From NCBI RefSeq assembly GCF_001426685.1, contig NZ_LMFB01000004.1, forward strand, positions 111,514 to 175,513: DNA of 64,000 bases, written 5' to 3'. Origin of the DNA: Rhizobium sp. Root483D2 (GTDB lineage Bacteria; Pseudomonadota; Alphaproteobacteria; Rhizobiales; Rhizobiaceae). The position numbers and the translations under genes were made by a program. Shown in pieces: positions 45,042 through 55,382 of this stretch (its first letter is position 1; each line of letters begins with the position of its first letter). The notes below the pieces were generated by a model. That model was not told where the DNA came from. It made no database searches and saw only the letters and a program-made list of their open reading frames with translations.

Positions 45042-46019
45042 CTAGAGCCAGCCTTTCCAGCGAAAGAAGTAGTAGGGGACGATGGCCGAAATCACCATGC
45101 CGATCACGGCCATGGGATAACCGAAGGTCCATTTCAATTCGGGCATGATCTCGAAGTTCATGCCGTAGAGCGAAGCGACGAGCGTCGGCGGCAGGAAGAC
45201 GACGGCCGCAATCGAGAAAATCTTGATGATGGCGTTCTGTTCGACATTGATCAGGCCGAGCGACGCATCGAGCAGGAAGGTGATGTTTCCGGAGATGAAG
45301 GACGCATGCTCCGACAGCGACTGGATGTCGCGCGAAATTGTCCGACAGAGTTCCTTGGTCTCCCTGTTCTCCTGAACCGAGGGGACCGTGTAGAGAAATG
45401 TCAGCACGCGCGACAGCGAGGCGAGACTGTCACGGGTCTTGGCCACCAGCCGGTGATGCGACGCCACGTCCATCAGCTTGGCTTCGAGATAATGCGGCGG
45501 GCGGCGCTTGCCGACCGGCCGGTCGCCGAACACCTGCAGCGACAGGCCGTCGATGCGGGCAACCGCAATCTCGAGGATTTCGGCGGTGCGATCGACGATG
45601 GTTTCAAACAGCCGCGTCGCCAGAACCGTTCCGGTGGCGCAACCGCCGGGAATGCGGTGCATGGCGGCGGTGAACAGGGCGAACGCTTTCGGCTCGTCAT
45701 AGCGGATGGTGATCAGCCGTCCCTTGCTCAAAACGAAGGCGACATCGGCCAGTTCCGGATGGCCGCTTTCGGCCTTGCAGACGAGCGACGCCGTCATGAA
45801 AACGGCGTCCTTGGCAGTGTAGAGACGGCTGGACGGTTCAATGTCCTTCAGGTCGTCGCGGGTCGGCACGTCGATGCCGAGAAGACCTTCAAGCAGAAGG
45901 TCCTCGGCCTTGTCCGGGCGCAGCATGTCGATCCAGACCACATCGGCCGGCAGGGACGCAGGCGGCTGCGCCGCGCTGATGACCACGGCTTCACCATTGT
46001 CGCGATAGGCAGTGATCAT
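45042..46019 (-). CDS. corA: CorA-type magnesium/divalent cation transporter
   Basis: The 325-residue protein has a large N-terminal cytoplasmic domain, a long coiled helix, and two C-terminal membrane helices. The selectivity motif [11 protein letters not shown] lies between them, and the charged tail FFRWKGWL ends the chain. Members move Mg2+, Co2+ or Ni2+. The ATG at 46,019 ([11 protein letters not shown]) is chosen over the Cys/Arg-rich leader from 46,076. kup follows on the same strand after 17 bases. Confidence 0.94.
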   Translation of the reverse strand: MITAYRDNGEAVVISAAQPPASLPADVVWIDMLRPDKAEDLLLEGLLGIDVPTRDDLKDIEPSSRLYTAKDAVFMTASLVCKAESGHPELADVAFVLSKGRLITIRYDEPKAFALFTAAMHRIPGGCATGTVLATRLFETIVDRTAEILEIAVARIDGLSLQVFGDRPVGKRRPPHYLEAKLMDVASHHRLVAKTRDSLASLSRVLTFLYTVPSVQENRETKELCRTISRDIQSLSEHASFISGNITFLLDASLGLINVEQNAIIKIFSIAAVVFLPPTLVASLYGMNFEIMPELKWTFGYPMAVIGMVISAIVPYYFFRWKGWL

Positions 46020-46437
46020 ACGTGCGGCCTTATATGCGCAGCATCGGCGCGGGCGCTCGTTTCCTGCGCATCGCATGGACGGCGAAGGCTGACAGAAACC
46101 GGACCATGGCGAGCCGGAACCAGCCGGCCGGAGAAGTTAAAAGCTGCGCGCGGCAGATCCATATGGAAACTCTCGTCGTTTACGACAAACCCTCAAACGG
46201 TCATCACAGTCATGCGGAGCCCGACGGAGGGCAGCACCGCTGGTGCAGCCTTGCGGATGCGGGGAGGCATATGGAACAAGGCACGCTCAAAATCAATGCG
46301 GAAATTGGCAAAGCGCCACAATGCCGCCCAAAGACTTAACGACGCTCGCCGCCCGAATGTCAACAGCCCGCATTTGCCGGCCCGGTTTTCCAGGGCCGTG
46401 CGGCAGACACGAAGACCGGCTCGGTGGTGCTGTTGCG
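46020..46437. other. Gap upstream of corA and downstream of mrp
   Basis: This 418-base stretch lies between the end of mrp and the start of corA, both leftward. Frames on both strands are open by chance but lack starts and recognisable text. It should contain the corA-kup promoter, but no clear -35/-10 pair was identified. Confidence 0.5.
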
Positions 46438-47640
46438 TTACTCGAACACGATGTTGGGCATGGTCCGGGCCTTGTCGCCCTGATGCGCGCCGACCTGTTC
46501 CCAGACCTTTTTGGCGATATCGCGATAGACGCGGGTGATCTCGCTGTCGGGTTCGGAGGCGACGACGGGCGTGCCGGCATCGGATGTTTCGCGGATGCCC
46601 ATGGTCAGGGGCACTTCGCCCAGGAACGGCACGCCGATACGCTCGGCCTCCTTGCGGGCACCGCCATGGCCGAAAATATCGTAGCGATTGCCGGTATCAG
46701 GCGCGATGAAATAGCTCATGTTCTCGACAATGCCGAGCACCGGCACTTCGACCTTGCGGAACATCGCCAATCCCTTGCGGGCGTCGATCAAGGCCAGGTC
46801 CTGCGGCGTCGAGACGATGACGGCACCGGCCAGCGGCACCTGCTGGGCCATGGTCAACTGCGCGTCACCAGTGCCCGGCGGCATATCGACGACCAGGACG
46901 TCGAGATCGCCCCAGGCGACTTCGCGCAGCATCTGCAACAGCGCCGACTGGATCATCGGGCCGCGCCAGATCATCGCGACTTCCTCATCGACGAGGAAAC
47001 CCATCGACATGACCTTCAAGCCGTAATTTTCCATCGGACGGATCATCCGCCCTTCGATCTGCTGCGGCCGCCCGGAAATCTTCAACAGGCGCGGCATGGA
47101 CGGGCCGTAGATATCGGCGTCGAGTATGCCGACGCGCAGGCCGTTGGCCTTTAGCGCCAAAGCGAGGTTGACCGATGTGGTCGACTTGCCGACGCCGCCC
47201 TTGCCGGAGGCAACTGCGATGATGGCGCCGACGCCGGGAATGCCGGCTTTCGCCGCAGCCGTGGGGGTGCGCTGCGGTGCTGCTGCAGGTGCGTGACTAT
47301 GGCCCGCATGGGAGTGACCGGCATGCGAATGACCGGATTGCGCGGGGGCTGCTGCGGGGCGCTGCACCGGCGCCGACGACGAGGCGCCCTTCTTGTCGGC
47401 GGTGAGCGCCACCATGGCGCCCTTGACGCCGGGGATATCCTTGACCACCCGCTCGGCTGCAGCCCGCAGGGGATCCAGTTCGCGGGCGCGCTCGGCAGGC
47501 ACGGTGATGGAGAAATAGACTTTGGCATCGGAAATGAAGACATCCGAGACCAGACCCATATCGACGATATTGCCGTCCATATCCGGTCCGCGAACGCCCC
47601 TCAGCTTGTCGAGAACCTGTTCCTTGGTCACATCGGTCAT
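46438..47640 (-). CDS. mrp: Mrp/ApbC iron-sulfur cluster carrier ATPase
   Basis: The 400-residue protein has an N-terminal MIP18/DUF59 domain (1-90), a linker (about 90-140) and a P-loop NTPase domain with the deviant Walker A ASGKGGVGKSTT and later VVDMPPGTGDAQLT. It carries iron-sulfur clusters to target enzymes. AGGAG stands eight bases before the ATG; the earlier open frame is not coding. Odd feature: the linker contains three tandem copies of GHSHA, a His-rich tract that could bind metal. The usual CxxC near the C-terminus that holds the cluster in Mrp proteins is not seen; the matching region reads ENMSYFIAPDTG. Confidence 0.92.
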   Translation of the reverse strand: MTDVTKEQVLDKLRGVRGPDMDGNIVDMGLVSDVFISDAKVYFSITVPAERARELDPLRAAAERVVKDIPGVKGAMVALTADKKGASSSAPVQRPAAAPAQSGHSHAGHSHAGHSHAPAAAPQRTPTAAAKAGIPGVGAIIAVASGKGGVGKSTTSVNLALALKANGLRVGILDADIYGPSMPRLLKISGRPQQIEGRMIRPMENYGLKVMSMGFLVDEEVAMIWRGPMIQSALLQMLREVAWGDLDVLVVDMPPGTGDAQLTMAQQVPLAGAVIVSTPQDLALIDARKGLAMFRKVEVPVLGIVENMSYFIAPDTGNRYDIFGHGGARKEAERIGVPFLGEVPLTMGIRETSDAGTPVVASEPDSEITRVYRDIAKKVWEQVGAHQGDKARTMPNIVFE

Positions 47641-48100
47641 GTCATTCACTCCTGCCGCCAGCGCGGCTGGTTTGCCCTGCTGTCCCGCCCTTGCATTATG
47701 CATGGACATATTTATCAGCGCCCGGCCAAGACCGGGGCTTTCCCTTAGATAATCGAGCCGAAGTGTTTCGCCAATGCGGCGGCCGAGAAAAAACCGGCGC
47801 AAAAGAAAGGCCGCTTTCTGCCGGTGGTGTCCGTACATCCGGGATCACCTGTGGCTGAAAGCGGCCTTATCTGTCGCGACCTTCTTGGGCGCAGTTTTTA
47901 TTATAGTCCCCTCTGGACATGCATCTAACAAAGCAGGAACCGTGCCAGTTTGGAAAACCCTTTGGAAACCGGGGTTTCACGGACAATGCCAGTGCAGCGC
48001 AACATCAATTCCGATGATTAATTGTGCAATTGCGTTGCCCAAGGTTTGGCATTGCCGGATTTTGCAACAGGGGCGCCGGCGGGCGGCGCCCCCTTAGTCC
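47641..48100. other. Gap between mrp and the chemoreceptor gene
   Basis: No convincing gene is seen in these 460 bases; a 107-codon open frame at 47,774 has no ribosome site and unnatural composition. At its right end AGGGGCGCCG and CGGCGCCCCCT (about 48,069-48,094) form a strong hairpin just past the stop of the leftward chemoreceptor gene, which may end its transcript although no T-run follows. Confidence 0.5.
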
Positions 48101-50515
48101 TTAGAATTCGTCCCAGCCGTCATTGGCCGGGGCCGCTGCGGCGCCGCCATGTCCCTGGAACGCACCGGCGAGCTTGTTGCTGAGCGAGCGGGCGGGCGAT
48201 TGCACGGCCGGTGTCGTGGCCGAAGCGGATCGGATGCCGGTTCTCGACAGCGGGGATGTGCGGGCCGCAGCAGGCGCTGCCCTGTGCGCAGAGGTGTCGC
48301 TTGACGCGCGATGCATGCTGGCCTGCGCGTGCATGGCCGCCTGCGAGGCTTCGCCAAGCTGGAAGTTCGACAGCAGCGTCGTCAGCGCCGAGGCTTCGGC
48401 TGCAAGCGTATGGCTGGCAGCGGTGGATTCCTCGACCATGGCGGCATTCTGCTGCGTGCCCTGGTCCATGACATTGACGGCGCGGTTGATGTCGTTGAGG
48501 CCGATCGACTGTTCGCGGGCCGCCTCGACGATGGACGAGACGCGCAGATTGATTTCATCGACCTCGTGCACGATGACCTCCAGCGCCTTGCCGGCCTGGC
48601 CGACCAGTTCGACACCGGTCTTGACCTGCTGGCCGGATTTCGAAATCAAAGCCTTGATTTCCTTTGCCGCATTGGCAGAGCGCTGGGCGAGTTCGCGCAC
48701 TTCCTGGGCAACGACGGCAAAGCCCTTGCCCGCATCGCCGGCACGGGCCGCTTCGACGCCGGCGTTCAGGGCCAGCAGGTTGGTCTGGAAGGCGATCTCA
48801 TCGATGACGCCGATAATGCTGGAGATTTCCTGCGACGACGTCTCGATCTGGCCGACGGCATCGATGGCGCTCTTGACGACGGCGCTGGATGTCTGCGCGC
48901 CGGATTTTGCCTTGGCGACCAGCTGGCCTGCCTCTTCGGCGCGCACGGTGGAATCGCGCACCGAGGCGGTGATCTCGTCAAGCGCTGCTGCCGTTTCCTC
49001 GACGGATGCCGCCTGCTGTTCGGTGCGCTTGGCCAGGTCGTCGGCCGAGGAGCGAATTTCGGCGGAGCCGGCCTGGATGCCGAGCGCGTTGTTGCCGACC
49101 GATTGCAGGGTCTGCTGCAGGGTGGACATCGAGCTGTTGAAGTCGTCACGCAACGCATCGAGCGAGCCGATGAACGGCGTCATCAGGCGGAACGTCACGT
49201 CGCCATCGGCCAGGCGCTGCAGGCCGGTGCCGAGTTCGGTGACGGCAAAGCGCATCTGGCGCTCGTTTTCCTGGGTCTCTGCGGCGCGGCGCTGGCGGTC
49301 TTCCTCGCTGAGCGTGCGGGTTTCTGCAGCCTCCGTCTCCAGGCGCTGCTTGGCAATCGTCGCGTCGCGCAGAATGGCAAGCGACCGGGCCATGTCGCCG
49401 ATCTCATCCTTCCGCTCGGCATCGGCAATGGCGATGCTGGTATTGCCCCTGGCGATTTCGCCGGTGGCATTGACGATGGCTTCGAGGCGGCGGCGGAAAC
49501 GGTTGGAGATCATCACGCCAAGCAGCACGAGCAGAACGGAGGCGACGGCGATGATAGCGACGGAAATCCAGGCCATATGGGTCAGGTAGGCGAACACGGT
49601 CGCCTTCGGGACGGAAACAATCGCATACCATGCGGTATCCGGCAGGAGTTGCACGGGGACCGCGACGGAGAGGAACTTGGTACCGTCCTCGCCGGTGACG
49701 TCGACCGGCTCGCCGGGGTTGTCGATCATCCTCTGCCAGGCGGCGGCATCGACGCTGCTGTCCTTGAACGCCTTGCCGAGATTGGCGGCGTTGACATGGC
49801 TGAGGAAATGTCCGCCCTGCGAAACGAGGGCGACATTGCCATCACCCAGCGGTTTCATATCGGCGAGTTTAGATGTCAGGCTGTCGAGCGCGATGTCGAT
49901 GCCGGTGACGCCGAGCGGCTTGCCGTTGACGGTGACCGGCGCAACCAGCGAGGTCATCATCACATCCTTGCCATCGACCACATATTTATAGGGCTCGATC
50001 ACGACCATCTTCTGCGCCTTGAAAGGCTGCTGGTAATAGTCGCCGGGGCCCGGCTTGTCGTAATCGACCAGCGGCGTCACGTCGATCTTGCCGCCGGCGC
50101 GCACCCAATAGGGCACGAAGCGGCCCGTCGCATCATGGCCGGGCTGGTTGACATAGTCGGCATCCTTGCCGTCGAAGGCGTTCGGCTCCCAGCCGCTCCA
50201 GACGCCCAGCGCGAAGGGGCTATCTTCCAGTGCCTTCTTCATCATCGCATCGGCGGAGGTGCGGTCGGCAGCGCCCGATGTTTGAAGCGCAGAAAAAACG
50301 CTCTGGAACGTGCTGACGAGCTGCAGGCCCTGCGACATCTGCGCTTTCAGGTCGGCAGCGGTCAAAGCGGCGGCCGCGTTCATTTCGCCGACGCTGCGGC
50401 GCTCGACTTCGGAATAGGAGATCCAGAACAGTGTGCCCGCCGTCACCACCGTGGCGAAGAGCCCGGTTGCCACAACAGAGAATATATTACGGGAGGTCGC
50501 AGTCTTGAACAGCAT
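48101..50515 (-). CDS. Methyl-accepting chemotaxis protein with dCache sensor
   Basis: The 804-residue receptor has a membrane helix near residues 10-33, a periplasmic dCache-type sensor (about 40-305), a second helix (about 308-330), HAMP, and the signalling domain. The highly conserved hairpin tip is recognisable in [21 protein letters not shown]. The chain ends in GWDEF, a C-terminal pentapeptide of the kind that tethers CheR/CheB methylation enzymes. The ligand is unknown. The ATG at 50,515 ([10 protein letters not shown]) fits better than 50,542. Two LuxR-type regulator genes lie upstream on the same strand. Confidence 0.93.
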   Translation of the reverse strand: MLFKTATSRNIFSVVATGLFATVVTAGTLFWISYSEVERRSVGEMNAAAALTAADLKAQMSQGLQLVSTFQSVFSALQTSGAADRTSADAMMKKALEDSPFALGVWSGWEPNAFDGKDADYVNQPGHDATGRFVPYWVRAGGKIDVTPLVDYDKPGPGDYYQQPFKAQKMVVIEPYKYVVDGKDVMMTSLVAPVTVNGKPLGVTGIDIALDSLTSKLADMKPLGDGNVALVSQGGHFLSHVNAANLGKAFKDSSVDAAAWQRMIDNPGEPVDVTGEDGTKFLSVAVPVQLLPDTAWYAIVSVPKATVFAYLTHMAWISVAIIAVASVLLVLLGVMISNRFRRRLEAIVNATGEIARGNTSIAIADAERKDEIGDMARSLAILRDATIAKQRLETEAAETRTLSEEDRQRRAAETQENERQMRFAVTELGTGLQRLADGDVTFRLMTPFIGSLDALRDDFNSSMSTLQQTLQSVGNNALGIQAGSAEIRSSADDLAKRTEQQAASVEETAAALDEITASVRDSTVRAEEAGQLVAKAKSGAQTSSAVVKSAIDAVGQIETSSQEISSIIGVIDEIAFQTNLLALNAGVEAARAGDAGKGFAVVAQEVRELAQRSANAAKEIKALISKSGQQVKTGVELVGQAGKALEVIVHEVDEINLRVSSIVEAAREQSIGLNDINRAVNVMDQGTQQNAAMVEESTAASHTLAAEASALTTLLSNFQLGEASQAAMHAQASMHRASSDTSAHRAAPAAARTSPLSRTGIRSASATTPAVQSPARSLSNKLAGAFQGHGGAAAAPANDGWDEF

Positions 50516-50855
50516 CTCGTATCCTCGCAAGCGCGACGGCAACGGGCGAATGCCTTCAATGTTGCTGCGTCACATGACTATCATTTGGACGATCATTTGG
50601 AAAAAGGTGCGGAGGATAGCGTTCGCCCGGCTTGCGTCCCTGAAGACGGACAAGACCGGCAACGTAAAAGCGTCTTACATCCCGCTTCGACCAAAGATCG
50701 AAGGCGGGCGTGTTTACGCACCCTCCCAGTGAAATCATTTCACCGGCAGTAAAGTGCGCCACAAAACTTAATGTTCATCTAAAATACCGGCAAGAATCGA
50801 AACGCCTTCTTGGGCGGCCCCGAACCTGGAGCGCTTCATCTCAAACGGAAGCGAT
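50516..50855. other. Upstream region of the chemoreceptor gene with a long hairpin
   Basis: There is no gene in these 340 bases. At 50,664-50,717 an imperfect inverted repeat is present: CCCGCTTCGA and TCGAAGGCGGG around a seven-base loop, extended outward by GTAAA and TTTAC. It could be the terminator of the LuxR gene or a regulatory hairpin in the receptor leader. Confidence 0.45.
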
Positions 50856-51611
50856 CTAGCTGATATAGCCCTTCTTCATCGCCTTGACGACGGCCTGGGT
50901 GCGGTTGACCGCATCGAGCTTCTTGCTGACATGGTTGAGATAGTGGTTGACCGTATGCTCGGACAGACCAAGGATACCGGCGATCTCCGAGCTGGTCTTG
51001 CCGGCGGCCGTCCAGTTCAGACATTGGATCTCGCGCTCCGACAGGGCAACCGGGGCGCCCTTCCAGAACGAGCCGATTTCCGTCAGGCGATTATAGACAT
51101 GGATGGCGATCATCTGCAGTTCCATCAGCGCGGACATTGGCAGGTCGGCGCGCTTGCCCATCCAGATGACGGTTGCCCGGCTGCCATCGGCATCGTGAAC
51201 CGGGAAATAATTGGCCTGCAGAATCCCGTGCTCACGCAACTGGGTAATATAGCCATTGGTCTGTGGCAGGCGGCTGCTTTCCTTTTCCCAGTCCTCCAGC
51301 GTCAGCTGGAACGGTGTCGTGGTTTCCCGCAGACGGCGAATGCCGGTCGAATGCTTCAGCATCGAGATACTGTCATAGGTATTGACCAGATCGGCCGGCA
51401 TATTGGACAGGATCGCCGCGCTGGACAGCTTTTCCGCATCGAAGGCCGGCACGACGCAGACAAGGAACGCCTGGAAGCCGAAGGCCTGGGTAATCTTCTT
51501 CATGTAACGGATGGCATCGAACTGGGTTTCCAGCGCTGCGATATCCGCAGCGAAATCTCCGCCACGCGACTGTTCTGCTTCGACCGGTTCTGCCATCAAT
51601 GTATCGCGCAT
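50856..51611 (-). CDS. LuxR-type regulator, first of a tandem pair
   Basis: The 251-residue protein has an N-terminal ligand-type domain of the autoinducer-binding fold (about residues 25-175) and a C-terminal LuxR HTH (about 185-250) with LSEREIQCLNWTAAGKTSSEIAGILGLSEHTVNHYLNHVSKKL broken across the helices. GGAG precedes the ATG. It is clearly paralogous to the next gene upstream (51,724-52,464). No acyl-homoserine lactone synthase gene is in the window, so it may be an orphan receptor. It lies upstream of the chemoreceptor gene. Confidence 0.88.
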   Translation of the reverse strand: MRDTLMAEPVEAEQSRGGDFAADIAALETQFDAIRYMKKITQAFGFQAFLVCVVPAFDAEKLSSAAILSNMPADLVNTYDSISMLKHSTGIRRLRETTTPFQLTLEDWEKESSRLPQTNGYITQLREHGILQANYFPVHDADGSRATVIWMGKRADLPMSALMELQMIAIHVYNRLTEIGSFWKGAPVALSEREIQCLNWTAAGKTSSEIAGILGLSEHTVNHYLNHVSKKLDAVNRTQAVVKAMKKGYIS

Positions 51612-51723
51612 TCACAAACTCCACCGCACATCCGAGTGCGTTGCCGGTCAAGCGCTCTGAGGCTTGCCCGATATTTCACTCTACACATCATGCCGGTTTC
51701 CTGCTTGCATTCATAAACATTTC

Positions 51724-52464
51724 TCAATTGATCAACCCGGCCCGTATCGCTTTTGCCACGGTCTGGACGCGATTGACAGAATCAAGCTTGCGCGTGGCAC
51801 GGCTCAGATAGTGATTGACGGTATATTCCGACAAATCGAGAATTTTCGCCATTTCCGTCGTCGTCTTGCCGGCAGCCGCCCAATGCAGGCATTCGACCTC
51901 GCGCCGCGACAGCACGGCGGGCATGGGCGCGCGAAGGCCCTTGATCTCGCTCAGCCGGCCAAACAGGTGGCCGGCCTTGTAGGTCAGTTCCTTTAGTTCC
52001 GCTGCGTTCACCACGGCGCGATTGCCGGCGAAAGCGACCGCACCGCAGGTGCCGTGTACATCATGAACGGGAATATAGACGCCGCGCCGCAGGTTGACCC
52101 GTTCGAACAGGGTGAGCACCTCGCGCCCCTTGCCATCCGAACGCCGGTCGGAATCAAGGGTCGTGTCATAGGTGAAGGGAATGGTGCTCTTGCGCAGACG
52201 CGCAATCACCGGGCTGCCCGCCATCAGGTTGGCGGCATCGTAATTGCTCAGGAAATCCGCCGGCCAGTTCGTCATGACGACCGTATCGGACAGGCTGCAG
52301 CAGGATTTGCCCGGCACGACCATCACCAAGAAACCGTGGAAGCCATAGATGCGCGAGACTTTTTCCAAGGCCTGGCGGATATCGGCTTCCCGCGTCATCT
52401 CCCCGATTTCCCGCGGGTCCGCGGCAACCGTCATGGGTGATAGATGTCCGCTGAAGTCCACCAT
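51724..52464 (-). CDS. LuxR-type regulator, second of a tandem pair
   Basis: The 246-residue protein has the same two-domain plan as its neighbour: a sensor-like N-terminus (FHGFLVMVVPGKSC region) and a LuxR HTH with LSRREVECLHWAAAGKTTTEMAKIL and VNRVQTVAKAIRAGLIN. The ATG at 52,464 has AAGAGG ahead, so the longer frame from 52,560 is not used. The pair looks like an old duplication. Adjacent LuxR pairs such as VisN/VisR control motility in rhizobia; the location beside a chemoreceptor invites comparison, but identity is not shown. Confidence 0.87.
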   Translation of the reverse strand: MVDFSGHLSPMTVAADPREIGEMTREADIRQALEKVSRIYGFHGFLVMVVPGKSCCSLSDTVVMTNWPADFLSNYDAANLMAGSPVIARLRKSTIPFTYDTTLDSDRRSDGKGREVLTLFERVNLRRGVYIPVHDVHGTCGAVAFAGNRAVVNAAELKELTYKAGHLFGRLSEIKGLRAPMPAVLSRREVECLHWAAAGKTTTEMAKILDLSEYTVNHYLSRATRKLDSVNRVQTVAKAIRAGLIN

Positions 52465-52682
52465 TTCGTACCTCTTCCAGGCTCGCCGCCGATGAAACCC
52501 GGCATCACGAGACCCGTTCTGCCGCCTCCCCAGGCTTTCCTGCCGATTCACGTCCTGCATTCCCGTCTTTGCGGCGGGGCTTGAACGTCGGCAGGCACAG
52601 AATCTGATATATTAAAACTACAGCTCCGTTTTTCCCACGTCCAGTCGATAAACCTAATTAACTGTCCAGGCATCACCAAAGT

Positions 52683-53507
52683 CTAACGGCCAGGCCCGAG
52701 ACGGATTTCGGCGTCTTCACTGATCGCCATCGCCACCTGCCGCACCGTCCCTGCCCAGCTTTCCAGCTGCTCCATCGTCACCCGATAGGCCGGCCCCGTC
52801 ACCGAGATCCCGGCGACAAGATCGAACCCGGCATCATGGATGGGAGCAGCAACACAGCGGATGTCCGTTTCATGTTCCTCACGATCAAAGGCATATCCCC
52901 GCAAGCGAGCCTCGTCCAGATCACGCGTTAAAGACGCCACGGAAAGATGTGTATTGCCGGTGAAACGGTGGAATGTCAGCTTGGCGAGCGTATCGGCGAG
53001 CTTGGCCTGCGGCAAGACCGACAGCGCCGCTTTGCCAAGGCCGGTACAATAGACCGGAGAGGCATTGCCGATCTGCGATTCCATCCGCACCGTCTGGCGG
53101 CTTTCGACCTTGTCGACATAGATGATTTCGGTGCCGCGCAGGACGCCCAGATGAACCGTCTCGCCGGTTTCTTCGTGCAGCCGGCGCAAATGCGGGGCGG
53201 CCACGGCGCGGAACTGGTTTTTCGACCAGGAGCGATAGGCAAATTTCAGCAGGCGCAGACCGGGCTCGTAGCAGAGATCGCGCCCTTGAGTCAGCAGGCC
53301 CTCCTCGACCAGATGGGAAAGCTGCCTATGCAACGTACCGCGCGGCTGGCCCGTCAGAGCGAGGATATCGCTGAAACGCAGCGGCCGGTCGGATGTCACG
53401 ACCGTTTCGAGCACGGAAAGAACCTTGCCCAGCGTGCCTGTGCCGCTATTGTGCGCAGGCTCAGGCAAAGACATATCCGGTTGATCCCGTTCCATCTTAA
53501 TGTCCAT
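52683..53507 (-). CDS. IclR-type regulator of the galactonate-type operon
   Basis: The protein (about 274 residues from 53,507) has an N-terminal winged HTH (LRFSDILALTGQPRGTLHRQLSHL) and a C-terminal IclR effector domain with the text GTEIIYVDKVES, CTGLGKAALSVLP and DREEHETDIRCVAAPI. It is divergent from the operon for sugar acid breakdown and very probably controls it, with a sugar acid as effector. The start is uncertain: ATG codons at 53,516, 53,507, 53,495 and 53,474 are in frame and none has a strong ribosome site. Confidence 0.85.
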   Translation of the reverse strand: MDIKMERDQPDMSLPEPAHNSGTGTLGKVLSVLETVVTSDRPLRFSDILALTGQPRGTLHRQLSHLVEEGLLTQGRDLCYEPGLRLLKFAYRSWSKNQFRAVAAPHLRRLHEETGETVHLGVLRGTEIIYVDKVESRQTVRMESQIGNASPVYCTGLGKAALSVLPQAKLADTLAKLTFHRFTGNTHLSVASLTRDLDEARLRGYAFDREEHETDIRCVAAPIHDAGFDLVAGISVTGPAYRVTMEQLESWAGTVRQVAMAISEDAEIRLGPGR

Positions 53508-53669
53508 TGGCCGCATGCGGATTTGCCCGGCGCATAGGCTCCGATCTTGACAAGCCGGTAGCAGCAGCGCGATAATTCCAAATAGCAAGAGTCAGTTCCG
53601 CATAATGGAACAACAAAAAAAGAAAAGCAAGCCGGCGCCGGTCGCTTGCATCCGGGAGACGACACCATC

Positions 53670-54440
53670 ATGGCCTTGCCAGCCGCGCAATTTCACGACC
53701 TCAAAGGGCGTGGCGTCCTCGTTACCGGCGGCGGATCGGGGATTGGCGCTGCCCTCGTCGAAGGCTTTGCGCTCCAGGGCGCACGCGTTGCTTTCATTGA
53801 CATTGCCAAAGCCGAGAGCCGGGCGCTGGTTGAACGGCTCGCTCCCCATGTCGAGCATGCCCCGGTTTTCATTCAGGCCGATCTGCGCGACATTGCGGCG
53901 ATTAAGTCCGCCGTCGACCAGGCTGCAGGCAGGGTCGGTTCTCTCAGTATCCTCATCAACAATGCCGCGCGCGACGACCGGCAGCCGCTGGAAGAGGTGA
54001 CCGAAGCGAGCTGGGACGAAAGCCAGGCCGTCAATCTGCGGCATGTGTTCTTCACCTGCCAGGCGGCGGCCCCGCATATGCGGCGGGCCGGTGGCGGCTC
54101 GATCATCAATTTCTCCTCGATTGCCTTCATGCTCAATATGGGAGAAATCCCGGCTTACGCGACGGCCAAGGCCGGCATCATCGGGCTGACCAAATCGCTT
54201 GCCGGCAAGCTCGGACCGGACAATATCCGCGTCAACGCGGTTCTGCCGGGCATGGTCGTTACCGAGCGGCAGAAGAAGCTGTGGATCAGCGATGCCGCGA
54301 TTGCCGGCATGATCGAAAAACAATGCCTGAAACACATGCTCGTCGCAGACGACATGGTTGGCCCCTGTCTCTATCTCGCCTCCAATTGTTCGGCGCGGAT
54401 GACGGCACAGGCCATGATCATCGACGGAGGAGTATTTTAA
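53670..54440 (+). CDS. SDR-family sugar dehydrogenase
   Basis: The 256-residue protein is a classical short-chain dehydrogenase: TGGGSGIG for NAD(P) binding (about residues 19-26), NNAA, the catalytic Ser in INFSSIAF, and YATAK. In this cluster it is likely to oxidise an aldose such as galactose to its lactone, the first step of the De Ley-Doudoroff-type route. GGGAG lies ahead of the ATG at 53,670; an ATG at 53,646 is also open. Its stop overlaps the kinase start (TAATG). The precise sugar is inferred from neighbours. Confidence 0.85.
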   Translation: MALPAAQFHDLKGRGVLVTGGGSGIGAALVEGFALQGARVAFIDIAKAESRALVERLAPHVEHAPVFIQADLRDIAAIKSAVDQAAGRVGSLSILINNAARDDRQPLEEVTEASWDESQAVNLRHVFFTCQAAAPHMRRAGGGSIINFSSIAFMLNMGEIPAYATAKAGIIGLTKSLAGKLGPDNIRVNAVLPGMVVTERQKKLWISDAAIAGMIEKQCLKHMLVADDMVGPCLYLASNCSARMTAQAMIIDGGVF

Positions 54441-55357
54441 TGACGGCAGCATCCTATGCGGCGGTAGACTGGGGGACCTCGAGCTTCCGTCTGTGGATCG
54501 TCAGCGAAAGCGGCGCGGTTCTTGCCGAGCGCCGCAGCGGCGAAGGCATGACGACCGCCGCAAAGTCCGGTTTTTCCGCCATTCTCGAATCCCACCTTTC
54601 CGCCGTTTCGGCGCCTGCGCATCTGCCGGTGATCGTCTGCGGCATGGCGGGCGCCCGTCAGGGCTGGGTCGAGGCAGGCTATCTCGATACGCCGGCACCG
54701 CTTAGCGCCATCGTCAAGGCCGCCGTGACCGTGCCCGACGCCAACCGCGATATCCGCATCCTGCCCGGCCTTGCGCAGCGCAGCGAGGAAGCGCCCGACG
54801 TGATCCGCGGCGAGGAAACCCAGTTGCTGGGCGCGATATCGCAGCTCGGCGGCGGCAGTCATCTCGTGTGCATGCCGGGCACGCACAGCAAATGGGTGCG
54901 CGTCACCGGCGGCATCGTCGATGGCTTTTCCACTTTCATGACCGGCGAACTGTTCGACGTTATTTGCAAGCATTCGATCCTCAGTCATGCCGTTGCCGAT
55001 GCCACGCCTTTCGATAGCGGCGATCCCGTATTCCTCAAGGCCGTGGCCAAGGCTGCGAAAAACCCGGCGCTTGCCACCAATCTCGTCTTTACGGTGCGCA
55101 GCGGCCAGCTGCTGCACGGACTGCCGCCCGAGGCCGCCAAGGCGCGGCTTTCGGGAACATTGATCGGCCTTGAAATTGCCGGTGCGCTGGCCACGGCCAA
55201 GCCCGGAAGCAGCGTTTGCCTTGTGGCGTCCGGGGCGCTTGCCGGTCTCTACCAATCGGCCCTGTCGGCGCTCGACCTCACCCCAACGGCCATCGATGCC
55301 GATGAAGCCGTCCGCCACGGCCTTGCCGCTGCGGCCAACGCCATCTGGCCTGCCTGA
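54440..55357 (+). CDS. dgoK: 2-dehydro-3-deoxygalactonokinase
   Basis: The 305-residue kinase phosphorylates 2-dehydro-3-deoxygalactonate. Family text includes AVDWGTSSFRLW at the start, VIVCGMAGARQGWVEA, RGEETQLLGA and MPGTHSKWVRV. GGAGG lies ten bases before the ATG, which overlaps the dehydrogenase stop by one base. The aldolase gene follows after 25 bases. Length and motifs are normal. Confidence 0.93.
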   Translation: MTAASYAAVDWGTSSFRLWIVSESGAVLAERRSGEGMTTAAKSGFSAILESHLSAVSAPAHLPVIVCGMAGARQGWVEAGYLDTPAPLSAIVKAAVTVPDANRDIRILPGLAQRSEEAPDVIRGEETQLLGAISQLGGGSHLVCMPGTHSKWVRVTGGIVDGFSTFMTGELFDVICKHSILSHAVADATPFDSGDPVFLKAVAKAAKNPALATNLVFTVRSGQLLHGLPPEAAKARLSGTLIGLEIAGALATAKPGSSVCLVASGALAGLYQSALSALDLTPTAIDADEAVRHGLAAAANAIWPA

Positions 55358-55382
55358 AGCCCCATTTGAAGAAAGAACCATC

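Noticed and set aside
47774-48097. 107-codon frame with a hydrophobic segment
   Set aside because: No ribosome site, basic and Cys/Trp-rich odd composition, and no recognisable family.
46243-50752. Long plus-strand open frames opposite mrp and the chemoreceptor gene
   Set aside because: They mirror well-supported minus-strand genes and show no protein motifs.
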